A stretch of 64,000 nt of DNA from Aminobacter ciceronei (GTDB lineage: Bacteria; Pseudomonadota; Alphaproteobacteria; Rhizobiales; Rhizobiaceae): positions 62,001-126,000 of the forward strand of contig NZ_JACJHY010000009.1 in assembly GCF_014138625.1 (NCBI RefSeq), written 5' to 3'. A program made the translations under genes and the position numbers. The notes under the pieces are model-generated. The model made no database searches and was not told the origin of the DNA. It saw only the letters and a list, made by a program, of their open reading frames with translations. Positions 8,629 to 18,659 of the stretch are shown piece after piece. The stretch's first letter is position 1. Every line of letters starts with the position of its first letter.

Positions 8629-9461
8629 GCCTTGTCCTTGTTCAGCGAAAACAGGTGCTCGGGGCCGGGAAAGGCGCGGCTGCGGACGTCGCGAGCGTAG
8701 GACGCGGCGGCGTCAGCGACGACATCGCGCAAATGCGCGTATTCCTTGACGAATTTGGGCACCCGGTCGACGGTCAGGCCAATGGCGTCATCGATGACCA
8801 GCACTTGGCCGTCGCAAGCGGGGCTGGCGCCGATGCCGACGGTGGGAATAGTGATGCGCCGGGTGATCTCGGCCGCAACCGGCTCGACGGTGCCTTCGAT
8901 GACGACCGAAAAGGCGCCCGCCGCCTCGACCGCCCTGGCATCGGCATAAAGCGCCTCGGCATTGGCCTCGGAGCGGCCCTTGATCTTGTAGCCGCCTTCC
9001 TTTTCGACCGACTGCGGCAACAGCCCGATATGGCCCATGACGGGAATGCCTGATGCGACGATGGCTGCGATCTGCGCGGCAATTGCCACGCCGCCTTCGA
9101 GCTTGACGGCATCGCAGCCGGTTTCGCGCATGATGCGGCCGGCGGAAGTGACGGCGTTTTCGACGCTGTCCTCGTAGCTGCCGGCGGGCATGTCGACGAC
9201 GACGCAAGCGCGGGACGCGCCGCGCATCACCGCCTGGCCGTGGGCGACCATCATGTCCATCGTCGCGCCCAGCGTGTTGGGATGGCCATGCAGCACCATC
9301 GCAACGCTGTCACCGACGAGCAGCAGATCGACATGCGGATCGAGCAGCCGGGCGATCGGATAGGTGTAAGCGGTGAGACAGACGATGGGCTCCTTGCCCT
9401 TGCGGGCCAGCAGAGCGGCGGGCGTGATGCGGCCGGCAGCCGCAGGCGCGTCGGAAGCCAT
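8625..9461 (-). CDS. panB: ketopantoate hydroxymethyltransferase
   Basis: A 278-residue enzyme that transfers a hydroxymethyl group from methylene-tetrahydrofolate to ketoisovalerate, the first committed step to pantothenate. Recognisable are [13 protein letters not shown], the metal-binding LLVGDS, the [10 protein letters not shown] segment, [10 protein letters not shown] and [14 protein letters not shown]. The ATG at 9461 follows GGGAGG and is chosen over longer readings whose upstream part lies in another gene's shadow. First gene of the panB-panC operon. A structured leader lies 32-77 nt upstream. Confidence 0.96.
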   Translation of the reverse strand: MASDAPAAAGRITPAALLARKGKEPIVCLTAYTYPIARLLDPHVDLLLVGDSVAMVLHGHPNTLGATMDMMVAHGQAVMRGASRACVVVDMPAGSYEDSVENAVTSAGRIMRETGCDAVKLEGGVAIAAQIAAIVASGIPVMGHIGLLPQSVEKEGGYKIKGRSEANAEALYADARAVEAAGAFSVVIEGTVEPVAAEITRRITIPTVGIGASPACDGQVLVIDDAIGLTVDRVPKFVKEYAHLRDVVADAAASYARDVRSRAFPGPEHLFSLNKDKA

Positions 9462-9492
9462 GTCTTTTCCTCCCTCGACGTTTCCGGCCAAG

Positions 9493-9538
9493 GCCGGTCC
9501 GTGAGCCCTGTCAGGGCGAGAGTCCTTTAAGGACCGGC
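9493..9538 (-). promoter_or_regulatory. structured panB leader, nested hairpins
   Basis: GCCGGTCC (9493-9500) pairs with GGACCGGC (9531-9538) and encloses GCCCT/AGGGC (9505-9509 with 9513-9517). A competing small hairpin GTCC-TTTAA-GGAC overlaps the outer arm. On the minus strand the structure ends 32 nt before the panB start codon. There is no T run, so it is not an intrinsic terminator. A role in controlling panBC is inferred only. Confidence 0.35.
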
Positions 9539-9595
9539 TAATTACTTTGCAAGTGCGAGATGAAAACGTGAGCAAGTGCGAAATGGCATCGTCCA

Positions 9596-10078
9596 TCAGG
9601 ACGAGCGCGGCTCTGCCTCTTCTTGCGCAAGGCGCCTGATGTAGACGGCGAACGCGGGGTCTTCGCCTGGCAGGAGCTGGGGCAGGGCGTTGCGAAAATC
9701 CTCGCGCCGGCACCATTCGCGCATGAAATCCTCCCAGGATGCCCAGCGGCGGCGCTTGCGATCGGACATGCCGGGTTCGTAGGCGACGAGATAGGCACGT
9801 TCGAACAGGGAGATCAGGATGGCGAACATGGCGAGCAGCCGGTCCTTTTGTTCGGCCGTCAGGTCCTTCGTTGCGGTCTGCGATTGCAGGTAGAGGTCGG
9901 AATGGTCGAGCGACAGCGTCAGGAAGTTGGTGTAGCCGTCTGAGAGCATCTGGTAGATTTCTTCCTCTTCGTTGACCCGCGCCTTGCGCTGTTCGAAGAC
10001 GAAGATGAAGATCGCCAGCGGCAGGCCGAAGATCGTCACCAGCATGCTCAGCATTTCGAGGATCTGCATGAAGGGCAT
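9596..10078 (-). CDS. membrane-anchored protein of unknown function
   Basis: A 160-residue protein that I do not recognise. One hydrophobic helix covers about residues 8-28. A charged, largely helical cytoplasmic part follows, beginning [12 protein letters not shown]. No catalytic motif is visible. It stops 134 nt before panB on the same strand and could share a transcript, although the structured panB leader suggests separate control. The plus-strand NDUFA12 gene diverges from it. Another ATG three codons in is possible as the start. Confidence 0.65.
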   Translation of the reverse strand: MPFMQILEMLSMLVTIFGLPLAIFIFVFEQRKARVNEEEEIYQMLSDGYTNFLTLSLDHSDLYLQSQTATKDLTAEQKDRLLAMFAILISLFERAYLVAYEPGMSDRKRRRWASWEDFMREWCRREDFRNALPQLLPGEDPAFAVYIRRLAQEEAEPRSS

Positions 10079-10235
10079 GGATTGCGTCCATTCTGGTGCT
10101 CACCGTGAACAGTAGGTGTTGATGGATCGTCTGCCAATCGTCGCAGGCACCAGGCTGCGGCGTCTAATCTCTTGCCTTCGCGCCGGCGTGACGCCATAAG
10201 CAGGAGACTTTCGACGCGCCTGCCGCGAGGATCCG

Positions 10236-10634
10236 ATGAAGAAATTCCTTGTCCAGTTTTTCACCTGGTGGAACGGCCAGACCCTTGGCACGCGTTTCCA
10301 CACCTGGCGCAAAGGCACCAAGGTGGGCCAGGACGAGTTCGGCAACGTCTACTATGAAGGCGGCAAGGATTCGGAAGGCCGCACGCGCCGCTGGGTGATC
10401 TACAACGGTTATGCCGAAGCCTCGACGATTCCGCCCGGCTGGCACGGCTGGATGCACCATCGTGTCGACGTGGCGCCGCCGAGCGACAACTACATTCCGC
10501 GTGACTGGCAGAAGCCGCATCAGCCGAATCTGACCGGCACCGGCGGCGCCTACCGCCCGAAGGGTTCGGTGCTGGGCTATACGCATCGCCCGCAGGTCAC
10601 CGGCGACTACGACGCCTGGACGCCCGGCGCTTAA
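10236..10634 (+). CDS. NDUFA12-family NADH:ubiquinone oxidoreductase subunit
   Basis: A 132-residue homologue of mitochondrial complex I accessory subunit NDUFA12 (B17.2), found in alphaproteobacteria. Typical features are the WWNGQTLGTRF start, DEFGNVYYEG, RRWVIYNG, the PPGWHGWMHH core and the WQKPHQPNLTGT segment. The protein should bind the peripheral arm of respiratory complex I at the inner membrane. It stands apart from the nuo operon. In rhizobia a DUF2155 gene commonly follows, as here. Confidence 0.9.
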   Translation: MKKFLVQFFTWWNGQTLGTRFHTWRKGTKVGQDEFGNVYYEGGKDSEGRTRRWVIYNGYAEASTIPPGWHGWMHHRVDVAPPSDNYIPRDWQKPHQPNLTGTGGAYRPKGSVLGYTHRPQVTGDYDAWTPGA

Positions 10635-10773
10635 GACAGACAGCTTAACGGCGCGGACATTTGTCGCCACAATTGGCGGCTAACTCCTTGCCCATTGGCG
10701 TCAGGCGATTAGCCTTGGCGCGTGGGAATCAGCGAGTGGGACACACTCCGGGCGCAACGGCGGTAACGACTGA

Positions 10774-11382
10774 ATGATTTTTCCTGGCCGGATTCCGTCG
10801 AGCGGACGATCGAAGGCGAAAACCCTACTTGTGGCGGCAACGCTGTGCGCAGCGCTTGGCCAGGCAACGGCCCAGGACAGCATCGAGCGGCTGCCGCTCG
10901 ATCAGCAGGTCGAGCAAGGTGACGATCTGCCTGCCATCGACGTCCCACCCTTGCCGGGTGAGGGGCAGCCTGCTCCCGATCAGGCCCAGCCTGCTCCTGC
11001 AGAGACACAGGCAGCACCCAAGGTCGCGGCCCCGCCGCAGCGGATCAAGAACGCGGTTGCCGAGTTTGCCGGCATCGACAAGATCACCGGCCGCATCATC
11101 ACCTTCGACGTCTATGTCGACGAGACCGTGCAGTTCGGCGCGCTGCAGGTGACGCCGCGCGTCTGCTATTCCAGGCCCGAGAACGAAGAGCCGAAGACCG
11201 ATTCCTTCGTCGAAGTCGACGAGATCACCCTCGACCGCAAGATCAGGCGCATCTTCACCGGCTGGATGTTTGCCGAAAGCCCGGGCCTCAACGCCGTCGA
11301 GCACGCCGTCTATGACGTCTGGCTGAAGGCCTGCAAGCAGAAGTCGGACGTTCCGGCTCCGGAAGCCGCCAAGACCAACTGA
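10774..11382 (+). CDS. DUF2155 periplasmic protein
   Basis: A 202-residue exported protein of the DUF2155 family, function unknown. Residues 15-33 form a signal peptide ending ATAQD. A Pro/Ala/Gln-rich linker (about 55-90) precedes the conserved domain, which contains FAGIDKITGRI, the VTPRVCYSRP strand with a conserved Cys, and FTGWMFAESPGLNAVEH. The family is widespread in alphaproteobacteria and often follows NDUFA12 genes. A cell-envelope role is inferred from export alone. Confidence 0.85.
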   Translation: MIFPGRIPSSGRSKAKTLLVAATLCAALGQATAQDSIERLPLDQQVEQGDDLPAIDVPPLPGEGQPAPDQAQPAPAETQAAPKVAAPPQRIKNAVAEFAGIDKITGRIITFDVYVDETVQFGALQVTPRVCYSRPENEEPKTDSFVEVDEITLDRKIRRIFTGWMFAESPGLNAVEHAVYDVWLKACKQKSDVPAPEAAKTN

Positions 11383-11451
11383 GCCTTTTTCGGAACCGCT
11401 TGGGGCCCCTGACGTTTGGCGTCGTGAGCAACGCCAGCGGAGGATCGTGCC

Positions 11452-11826
11452 GTGACCGTCAACCGTGACGAACTGCTTGAGCTCGAACGGGAATTCTGGA
11501 CCGGGAACCAGGAGTTTTTTGCCGAAAACGCCGACAGGGAGTGCCTTGTCGCTTTTCCCGAGATGGCGGGCGTGATGAGCAATGCCGAGCTTGCCGCCAC
11601 CGCGACCAAGCCGCGCCGCTGGCGCAATCTCGAGATGAAGGTGCAAGGAATCGTCGAACCGGGCAGCGACATCGTCATGCTGACATACGAGGCCAAGGCA
11701 ATCCGTGAAGATGGCGAGCCGTACCAGGCGCTGGTGAGCACGGGCTACGTCCATCGCCTGCAGGGCTGGAAGATGATGTTCCACGCCCAGACGCCGATAA
11801 CGCAAGCGGCTCAGACGAAGAGCTAG
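11452..11826 (+). CDS. NTF2-like (DUF4440/SnoaL-type) small protein
   Basis: A 124-residue protein starting at GTG with a well-placed CGGAGG site. Its composition and the alternating strand pattern (YEAKAIREDGEPYQALVSTGYV, shown in part) fit a cone-shaped NTF2-like fold of the DUF4440 type. Such proteins are small enzymes or binding modules with varied functions. No catalytic residue can be assigned. It converges on aat with a 7-nt gap. Confidence 0.65.
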   Translation: MTVNRDELLELEREFWTGNQEFFAENADRECLVAFPEMAGVMSNAELAATATKPRRWRNLEMKVQGIVEPGSDIVMLTYEAKAIREDGEPYQALVSTGYVHRLQGWKMMFHAQTPITQAAQTKS

Positions 11827-11833
11827 CTTGCCC

Positions 11834-12451
11834 TCAGGGCGTGAAGGTGGCTTCGCCGAGGAGCGCCTTGGCGAGCAGCTTCTCGTATTTGTCGCGTGGC
11901 ACGTCGACCGCACCGAAGCGCTTCAGGTGATCGGTTGTGAACTGCGTATCGAGCAGCAGGAAGCCGCGTTCTCTGAGCCGCTGCACCAGGTGGACGAGGC
12001 ACACCTTGGACGCATCTGTCTCGCGTGAGAACATGCTTTCGCCGAAGAAGGCGCGGCCCAAGGAGACACCGTAGAGCCCGCCGACCAACTCGCCGTCGCG
12101 CCAGGCCTCGACGGAGTGGGCGTTGCCGATCCGGTGAAGGTGGGTGTAGGCCTCGCGGATCGGCGCGTTGATCCATGTCGACAGGCGGCCTGCGCGCCGT
12201 TCGGCGCAGGCGTCGATGACGCCTTCGAAGTCGCTGTCGAAGCGGATCTCGAAATGGCCCTGCCGGATCGTCTTGGCGAGGCTGTGCGGCACATGGAAGC
12301 CGTCGAAGGGGATGATGCCGCGTGTCTCGGGCCGGACCCAGAACACTTCCGGATCCGACGCGCTTTCTGCCATGGGAAAGACGCCCGACGCATAGGCCTT
12401 CAGAAGAAGGTCCGTGGGTATGCCGTAGCCGGGCGCATAAGGTCGGGTCAT
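11834..12451 (-). CDS. aat: leucyl/phenylalanyl-tRNA-protein transferase
   Basis: A 205-residue enzyme that adds Leu or Phe from aminoacyl-tRNA to proteins with N-terminal Arg or Lys and so marks them for ClpAP (N-end rule). Family motifs are visible: [58 protein letters not shown] and [16 protein letters not shown]. It sits downstream of accC with a 12-nt gap on the same strand, so it is probably the last gene of the aroQ-accB-accC-aat run. Confidence 0.95.
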   Translation of the reverse strand: MTRPYAPGYGIPTDLLLKAYASGVFPMAESASDPEVFWVRPETRGIIPFDGFHVPHSLAKTIRQGHFEIRFDSDFEGVIDACAERRAGRLSTWINAPIREAYTHLHRIGNAHSVEAWRDGELVGGLYGVSLGRAFFGESMFSRETDASKVCLVHLVQRLRERGFLLLDTQFTTDHLKRFGAVDVPRDKYEKLLAKALLGEATFTP

Positions 12452-12463
12452 GCGACCCTCATT

Positions 12464-13807
<1,344 letters not shown>

Positions 13808-13825
13808 TGCGCGCAGCCTTCCGGC

Positions 13826-14299
13826 TTACTCGACGACGACGAGCGGCATGCCGTATTCGACAGGCTGCGCGTCTTCGATGAGGATCGCCTTGACCGTGCC
13901 GGAGCGCGGTGACGGAATCTGGTTCATCGTCTTCATCGCTTCGATGATCAGCAGCGTCTGGCCTTCCTTGACCACCGAACCGATCTCGATGAACGGCTTG
14001 GCATCCGGCGACGGCGCGAGATAGGCGGTGCCGACCATCGGCGAGGGCACTGCGTTCTTCGAGCTGTCGACGGCAGCAGCCGGGCCAGCGGCAGCCGCTG
14101 CGGCCACCGGTGCGGCGGCTGCAAGCGGGAGAGGCGCCGGCGCGGCGTAAGCCTGGACGGCAGCCGCTGCCTGGCGCGACACGCGCACCTTGAGATCGCC
14201 GAGTTCGACTTCGATCTCGGTCAGGTTGGTATCGTTCAGGATCCCTGCGAGGTCGCGGACCAGCTGCTGATCAACACCATCGGTCTTCTTCGTCGCCAT
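13826..14299 (-). CDS. accB: biotin carboxyl carrier protein of acetyl-CoA carboxylase
   Basis: A 157-residue carrier subunit. The N-terminal domain (about 1-45) is followed by an Ala/Pro-rich flexible linker (about 45-80) and a C-terminal biotinyl domain. The biotin-accepting lysine is K123 in EAMKTMNQI. The bacterial thumb region ([13 protein letters not shown]) is present. It is cotranscribed with accC downstream and probably with aroQ upstream (29-nt gap). Confidence 0.97.
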   Translation of the reverse strand: MATKKTDGVDQQLVRDLAGILNDTNLTEIEVELGDLKVRVSRQAAAAVQAYAAPAPLPLAAAAPVAAAAAAGPAAAVDSSKNAVPSPMVGTAYLAPSPDAKPFIEIGSVVKEGQTLLIIEAMKTMNQIPSPRSGTVKAILIEDAQPVEYGMPLVVVE

Positions 14300-14328
14300 G
14301 TTCTAGCCTTTTCTCTTCCTGTTTCCGG

Positions 14329-14763
14329 TCAGAGCCGGGCGGCCAGCGCCTGCAGCGCCAGCGTGTATCCGAGCGGTCCGAAGCCGCAGATCATGCCCAC
14401 GGCCACTGGTGCCACCATCGATTTGTGGCGGAACGGCTCGCGGGCGTGGATGTTGGAAAGGTGCACCTCGGCGACCGGCAAGGGCGAGACGGCACGAATG
14501 GCGTCCTGCAGCGCGATCGAGGTGTGGGTGTAGGCGCCTGCATTGAGCACGATGCCGACAGCTTTTTCGCCGGCCTCGTGGATCCAGTCGACCAGGACGC
14601 CCTCGTGGTTCGATTGGCGGAATTCGATCGCAAGGCCGAGCGAGGCGGCTGCCGCCTGGCAGTCGGCTTCGATGTCGGCCAGGGTCTTGCCGCCATAAAT
14701 CCCGGGCTCGCGTTTGCCCAGCATGTTAAGGTTCGGACCGTTGAGGACGTAAACCGTTTTCAA
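14329..14763 (-). CDS. aroQ: type II 3-dehydroquinate dehydratase
   Basis: A 144-residue dodecameric enzyme that converts 3-dehydroquinate to 3-dehydroshikimate in the shikimate pathway. Typical motifs are [17 protein letters not shown] with the catalytic Tyr, [16 protein letters not shown] and [17 protein letters not shown] with the catalytic His. First gene of the aroQ-accB-accC group, an order common in proteobacteria. The promoter should lie in 14764-14894. Confidence 0.95.
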   Translation of the reverse strand: MKTVYVLNGPNLNMLGKREPGIYGGKTLADIEADCQAAAASLGLAIEFRQSNHEGVLVDWIHEAGEKAVGIVLNAGAYTHTSIALQDAIRAVSPLPVAEVHLSNIHAREPFRHKSMVAPVAVGMICGFGPLGYTLALQALAARL

Positions 14764-14894
14764 ATTAAAGACCTTTCCACCCGCCAGATCCTCTCTGGCG
14801 CGGCGGACCCTCTATAATCGGCATAAGCCGTCGCGGAAAGAGCGCAAGCGACTTCTTGCGCTGTCCACAACGGCTCGCGCTGAACAAAGCTTGC

Positions 14895-15689
14895 TCAGCA
14901 GGTGGAATTTGCCTGGCAGGCGGCTGCCGCGGCGATCTTTTCCGCCAGCACATCCTGGCCGAGTGCGCCGAAGACGACCTCGTTGCCGACGACATAGGAT
15001 GGCGTGCCGCTGATCTGCAGCTTGTTGGCGAGATCGTAGGTGCGGTTGAAGGCTTCGCCGATCGTGGGGTCCTTCATCGCCTCGCGCAGCTTGGCCTCGT
15101 CGGCACCGAGCTCGAGCGCCAGCTTGACGGCGCTGTCCTCGCCGGCGCGACCTTCGCCGCCGAGCAGCTTGTCGTGGAACTCGCCGTACTTCTCGGGCAT
15201 CAACTTGCGGAAGGCCATCGACACGACATGGGCCTTCTGAGAGTCCGGGCCGAGGATCGGGAACTCCTTGAGCACGAAGCGCAGGTCGGGGTTGGTCTTG
15301 ACCAGCGCGTTCATGTCGGCCTGGGCGCGTTTGCAGTATCCGCAATTGTAGTCGTAGAACTCGACGATAGTGATCTTGCCGTCGGGATTGCCGACGATGC
15401 CGTCGAACTTCGAGTTGAAGATTTCGTCCTTGCTCTCCTTGATCACGCTCAGGCTGGCGATGCGCTGCTCTTCCTTCTGCTTGGCTTCGAGAGCGCCCTG
15501 CATTTCGAGCAGCAGTTCAGGGTTGTTGAGCAGGTAGTCGCGCACGATCGTCTCGACCTGCTTCTTGTCGAGGGCCGTGGTAGCCGCTGTTTCCGCATGT
15601 GCGGCATTTGGCGAACCGGCGAGGCCGAAGGCCAGCATGGCGAGGGCGACGGCGATGCCGGTCGTGCCGAGAAGAAGTGCTTTTTTCAT
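14895..15689 (-). CDS. DsbA/BdbD-like periplasmic thiol oxidoreductase
   Basis: A 264-residue exported protein: signal peptide 1-32 (cleavage after AHA), then a helical N-terminal extension (about 40-90) and a thioredoxin-like DsbA domain. The active site is CGYC (C116, C119) in YDYNCGYCKR, and SGTPSYVV contains the cis-proline. Such proteins introduce or shuffle disulfides in periplasmic proteins; the extension is typical of the Com1/ScsC-like group. It may follow the M48 protease gene in one transcript, separated by a palindromic repeat. Confidence 0.9.
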   Translation of the reverse strand: MKKALLLGTTGIAVALAMLAFGLAGSPNAAHAETAATTALDKKQVETIVRDYLLNNPELLLEMQGALEAKQKEEQRIASLSVIKESKDEIFNSKFDGIVGNPDGKITIVEFYDYNCGYCKRAQADMNALVKTNPDLRFVLKEFPILGPDSQKAHVVSMAFRKLMPEKYGEFHDKLLGGEGRAGEDSAVKLALELGADEAKLREAMKDPTIGEAFNRTYDLANKLQISGTPSYVVGNEVVFGALGQDVLAEKIAAAAACQANSTC

Positions 15690-15718
15690 GGTCCCTTGGT
15701 CTCCAGCCGTTTCGGCTT

Positions 15719-15820
15719 ATGCATGCCTCCGAAAATCTGAAACGATTTTTGGCAAGGGGCATGCATCAGGTTTAAAGTTCTACAGCGTCCTTTGCGCGTC
15801 CGGATGACGCGCGGCGCTGT
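15719..15820. repeat. composite palindromic intergenic repeat, copy 2
   Basis: ATGCATGCC (15719-15727) pairs with GGCATGCAT (15758-15766). An inner CCGAAAATC (15729-15737) pairs with GATTTTTGG (15744-15752). A second palindrome follows: ACAGCG (15782-15787) with CGCTGT (15815-15820), enclosing GCGCGTC/GACGCGC. The order matches dispersed elements I remember between genes in rhizobia. It lies between the M48 protease gene and dsbA and would fold strongly in a joint transcript. Confidence 0.7.
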
Positions 15821-15845
15821 GTGTCGCTGTCCGCCGAATGAAAGT

Positions 15846-17246
15846 TCACTTCTTTTTCTTGCTCGGCGCTTTGTAGTTGATGATGTCCTGCGCGCGGACC
15901 CAGCCCGGCGAGCCTGGCTTGAGCTTCTGCTGGGCTCGCATCGCAAAGATTTTCGCGTCCTGATAGGCGCCGCTGTAGTAGTGACCGTCGGCGGTGGCAA
16001 GGTCGGCGTCGGCGACGTCGCCGAGCATGCCGTAGGCTTGAGCGAGGTAGCGATAGCCCGAGGCGTTCTCGCGGTCGCGGTCAAGGCCCTTGCGGATTTC
16101 GACGACAGCCTTCTTCAGCGCGTCGGGCGTGCCCATGGCGAGATAGGTCTGGCCGAGTTGGATCGGCAGGATACCTGATTTCGCCGTGTCGAGCCGGACA
16201 GCGTTGGTATAGGCCTCGGCTGCGGCCGCGGGCTTGTTCGACTTCATCAGGATGTCGCCGCGCAGCTCGTGGAAGTAGGCGTTTTTCGGCTGCGACTTGA
16301 TCAGCGCATCCGTCTTGCTCAGCGCCGAACGCAGGTCGCCGAACAGATAGGTCGACTGGGCGTCGCCATAGCGCGAGGCGAGACCGTCGGTGCCGCGCAG
16401 CAGTCGTGAAGTGGCGGCCTGCCCTTGGGTGTAGGCGGCGATCTTGACGCGCATCATGTCGTGCCGCTGCTGCAGCGCCTCGGAATCCTTCTTGTCGAAA
16501 TAGGGGCTTTCGCGCGCCAGCGTCTCGAGATTGGCGATGCGCTCGCGCGGCATCGGGTGGCTGACCTGGTATGGATCGACGCGCGCGCCCGACAGCGACA
16601 GTGCGTTCTGGAAGCGCTGGAATGTCTTCAGCATGCCCTGCGCCGACTGGCCGGTGGCATTGAGATAGGTGATCGCCGAACGATCGGCGGTGACTTCTTC
16701 CGTGCGCTGGTAGCCGAGCAGGCTGCGCCGTGCCATTTCCGAGCCCCCGGCGACGACGCCGGCGCCCGCCGCACCAAGGCCCTTGGCATCGCTCGCTGCA
16801 CCGGCGACCATCGCACCGGCGCCTAGCAGGGCGGCAACGATCGCCATCGTCTGGGCACGCGCCAACTGGTCGCGCAGGCGCTCCTGGTGGCCGCCGGCGA
16901 TGTGGCCGGCTTCATGGGCGATGACGCCGATGATCTCGTTCGGCGTCTCGGCCGTCATCAGTGCGCCGGTGTTGATGAACATGCGCCGGCCGGCAACGAA
17001 GGCGTTGAAGGCCGGGTCGTTGACGAGCACGATGTTGATGTTCGAATTGGCAAGCCCCGCCGCCTTGAGAATCGGCCGGGCATAGTCGCGCACCAGAGCC
17101 TCGATCTCGGCGTCCCGGACGATCGGAACACCCTGTGCATGGGCAGTTCCCATTGTGCCGAGAGCAAGCCCGGCCGACAGCGCAAGCGCAGTGACTGCGC
17201 GCGTTGATCTTGCGACGAAACGCGAAAGACTTGTGATGCTCTGCAT
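15846..17246 (-). CDS. M48 family metalloprotease with TPR repeats (BepA-like)
   Basis: A 466-residue exported protein. The signal peptide is residues 1-37 (AHA cleavage) when started at 17246; a start about 20 codons upstream is possible but lengthens the leader. The zinc site is H111-E112-x-x-H115 (HEAGH), with a later Glu in TEEVTADRSA as third ligand. The C-terminal half contains TPR-like helices. E. coli BepA has this layout and checks outer-membrane protein assembly in the periplasm, so a similar quality-control job is likely. It is followed by dsbA on the same strand. Confidence 0.9.
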   Translation of the reverse strand: MQSITSLSRFVARSTRAVTALALSAGLALGTMGTAHAQGVPIVRDAEIEALVRDYARPILKAAGLANSNINIVLVNDPAFNAFVAGRRMFINTGALMTAETPNEIIGVIAHEAGHIAGGHQERLRDQLARAQTMAIVAALLGAGAMVAGAASDAKGLGAAGAGVVAGGSEMARRSLLGYQRTEEVTADRSAITYLNATGQSAQGMLKTFQRFQNALSLSGARVDPYQVSHPMPRERIANLETLARESPYFDKKDSEALQQRHDMMRVKIAAYTQGQAATSRLLRGTDGLASRYGDAQSTYLFGDLRSALSKTDALIKSQPKNAYFHELRGDILMKSNKPAAAAEAYTNAVRLDTAKSGILPIQLGQTYLAMGTPDALKKAVVEIRKGLDRDRENASGYRYLAQAYGMLGDVADADLATADGHYYSGAYQDAKIFAMRAQQKLKPGSPGWVRAQDIINYKAPSKKKK

Positions 17247-17382
17247 AGCGGGAAACACTCGTAAACGAGCCGTCGGGCTGTGAAAAGGCTGGTTCAAGAA
17301 ACTCATCAACTTGTGATCCCCATATCAATCAGGCATTTGTGCGGCACATTGCCCGGCGGGCGACAGTAGAAAGTGAACGAAA

Positions 17383-18531
17383 ATGGCGGTTGCGATTTCA
17401 CGGCGCGGCGAAGTCGAGCCCTTCCATGCGATGGATATTCTGGCCGAGGCCAACAGGCTCAGGGCGTTGGGCGCGCCGGTCATTTCGATGGCTGTCGGCC
17501 AACCCTCCGATCCGGCGCCGCAGCGGGTGCGTGACGCCGCGGCAGCCGCGCTCAAACTCGGCCGTATCGGCTACACCGACGCGCTCGGGCTTGCCGATCT
17601 GCGCAAGGCGATCTCGGCACATTATGCCGAGCATTACCGCATCGATGTGCCGGTTTCGCGAATCGCCGTCACCACCGGCTCGTCCGCGGCCTTCAATCTC
17701 GCATTCCTGGCAATGTTCGATGCCGGCGACCGGGTGGCGATCGCGGCGCCCGGCTATCCTGCCTATCGCAACATCATGGGCGCTCTCGGGCTCGACGTGG
17801 TCGAGATCGAGCTGGAGGGCGCTGCCTACCTCCATGCCGAGCACCTGCGCACAGCACATGCGCAGAAGCCGCTGAAAGGCGTCTTGTTTGCAAGCCCCGC
17901 CAACCCGACCGGTGCCGTCGTGCCGGCCGGCGACCTCAAGGCGCTTGTCGATACCGCGCGCGAACTCGGGATCGCGGTGATTTCGGACGAAATCTACCAT
18001 AGGCTCGCCTATGGCGCGCCAGATGTGACCGCACTCACCTATGACAGTGACGTCACCGTCATCAACTCGTTCTCCAAATATTACTGCATGACCGGCTGGC
18101 GCATCGGCTGGATGGTGCTACCGGACCGGCTGGTGCGGCCAGTCGAGCGCATCGCGCAATCGCTTTACATCTCGGCGCCTGAGCTGTCGCAAGTGGCGGC
18201 CATCGAGGCGTTCAACGTCACCGACGAACTCGAAGTGATCAAGGCGCGCTACGCCTGGAACCGCGAACTGCTGGCCAAAAGACTGCCGGAACTGGGCTTC
18301 AGCTTCGCCGCACCCATGGACGGTGCGTTCTACGCCTTCTGCGACGTCTCGCGGCTGACCAATGACAGCATGGAATTCGCCAGCCGCATGCTGGCCGAAG
18401 CGCATGTCGCGGCCACGCCGGGCCGGGATTTTGACCCGCTCGCAGGGCACCGTTTCATGCGGTTTTCCTATGCGGGCAGCCATGACGACATGATCGAGTC
18501 GATGGATCGCCTGGAACGCTGGCTGCGTTGA
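17383..18531 (+). CDS. class I/II pyridoxal-phosphate aminotransferase
   Basis: A 382-residue fold-type I aminotransferase related to aspartate aminotransferases. The PLP lysine is in SFSKYYCMTGWRIGW. Other family residues are in VGQPSDPAP, the APGYPAYRN loop, ASPANPTGAV and the C-terminal RFSYAGS with the substrate-carboxylate arginine. The substrate cannot be read from sequence. It stands alone, divergent from the M48 gene and convergent with the subtilase gene. Confidence 0.88.
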   Translation: MAVAISRRGEVEPFHAMDILAEANRLRALGAPVISMAVGQPSDPAPQRVRDAAAAALKLGRIGYTDALGLADLRKAISAHYAEHYRIDVPVSRIAVTTGSSAAFNLAFLAMFDAGDRVAIAAPGYPAYRNIMGALGLDVVEIELEGAAYLHAEHLRTAHAQKPLKGVLFASPANPTGAVVPAGDLKALVDTARELGIAVISDEIYHRLAYGAPDVTALTYDSDVTVINSFSKYYCMTGWRIGWMVLPDRLVRPVERIAQSLYISAPELSQVAAIEAFNVTDELEVIKARYAWNRELLAKRLPELGFSFAAPMDGAFYAFCDVSRLTNDSMEFASRMLAEAHVAATPGRDFDPLAGHRFMRFSYAGSHDDMIESMDRLERWLR

Positions 18532-18539
18532 AAGCGCAA

Positions 18540-18568
18540 CCGCCCCGTCGGCCGTACCGACGGGGCGG
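18540..18568. terminator. perfect 12-bp hairpin between convergent genes
   Basis: CCGCCCCGTCGG (18540-18551) pairs with CCGACGGGGCGG (18557-18568) over a CCGTA loop, beginning 9 nt past the aminotransferase stop. There is no T run after it on the plus strand, so it is only a likely transcript-end structure. Confidence 0.4.
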
Positions 18569-18659
18569 ACAGGGGCAAAGGGGAGGATGGGCTTTGCCGC
18601 CTGAGCGCCGGAATGCCCATGCCCCCCAGCATGCATTCCGACATGAGTTACGCGATCGG

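Noticed and set aside
9462-10103. Upstream extension of panB to a start near 10103
   Set aside because: The extension lies in another frame of the membrane-protein gene at 9596-10078, and panB has a strong ribosome site at its internal ATG at 9461.
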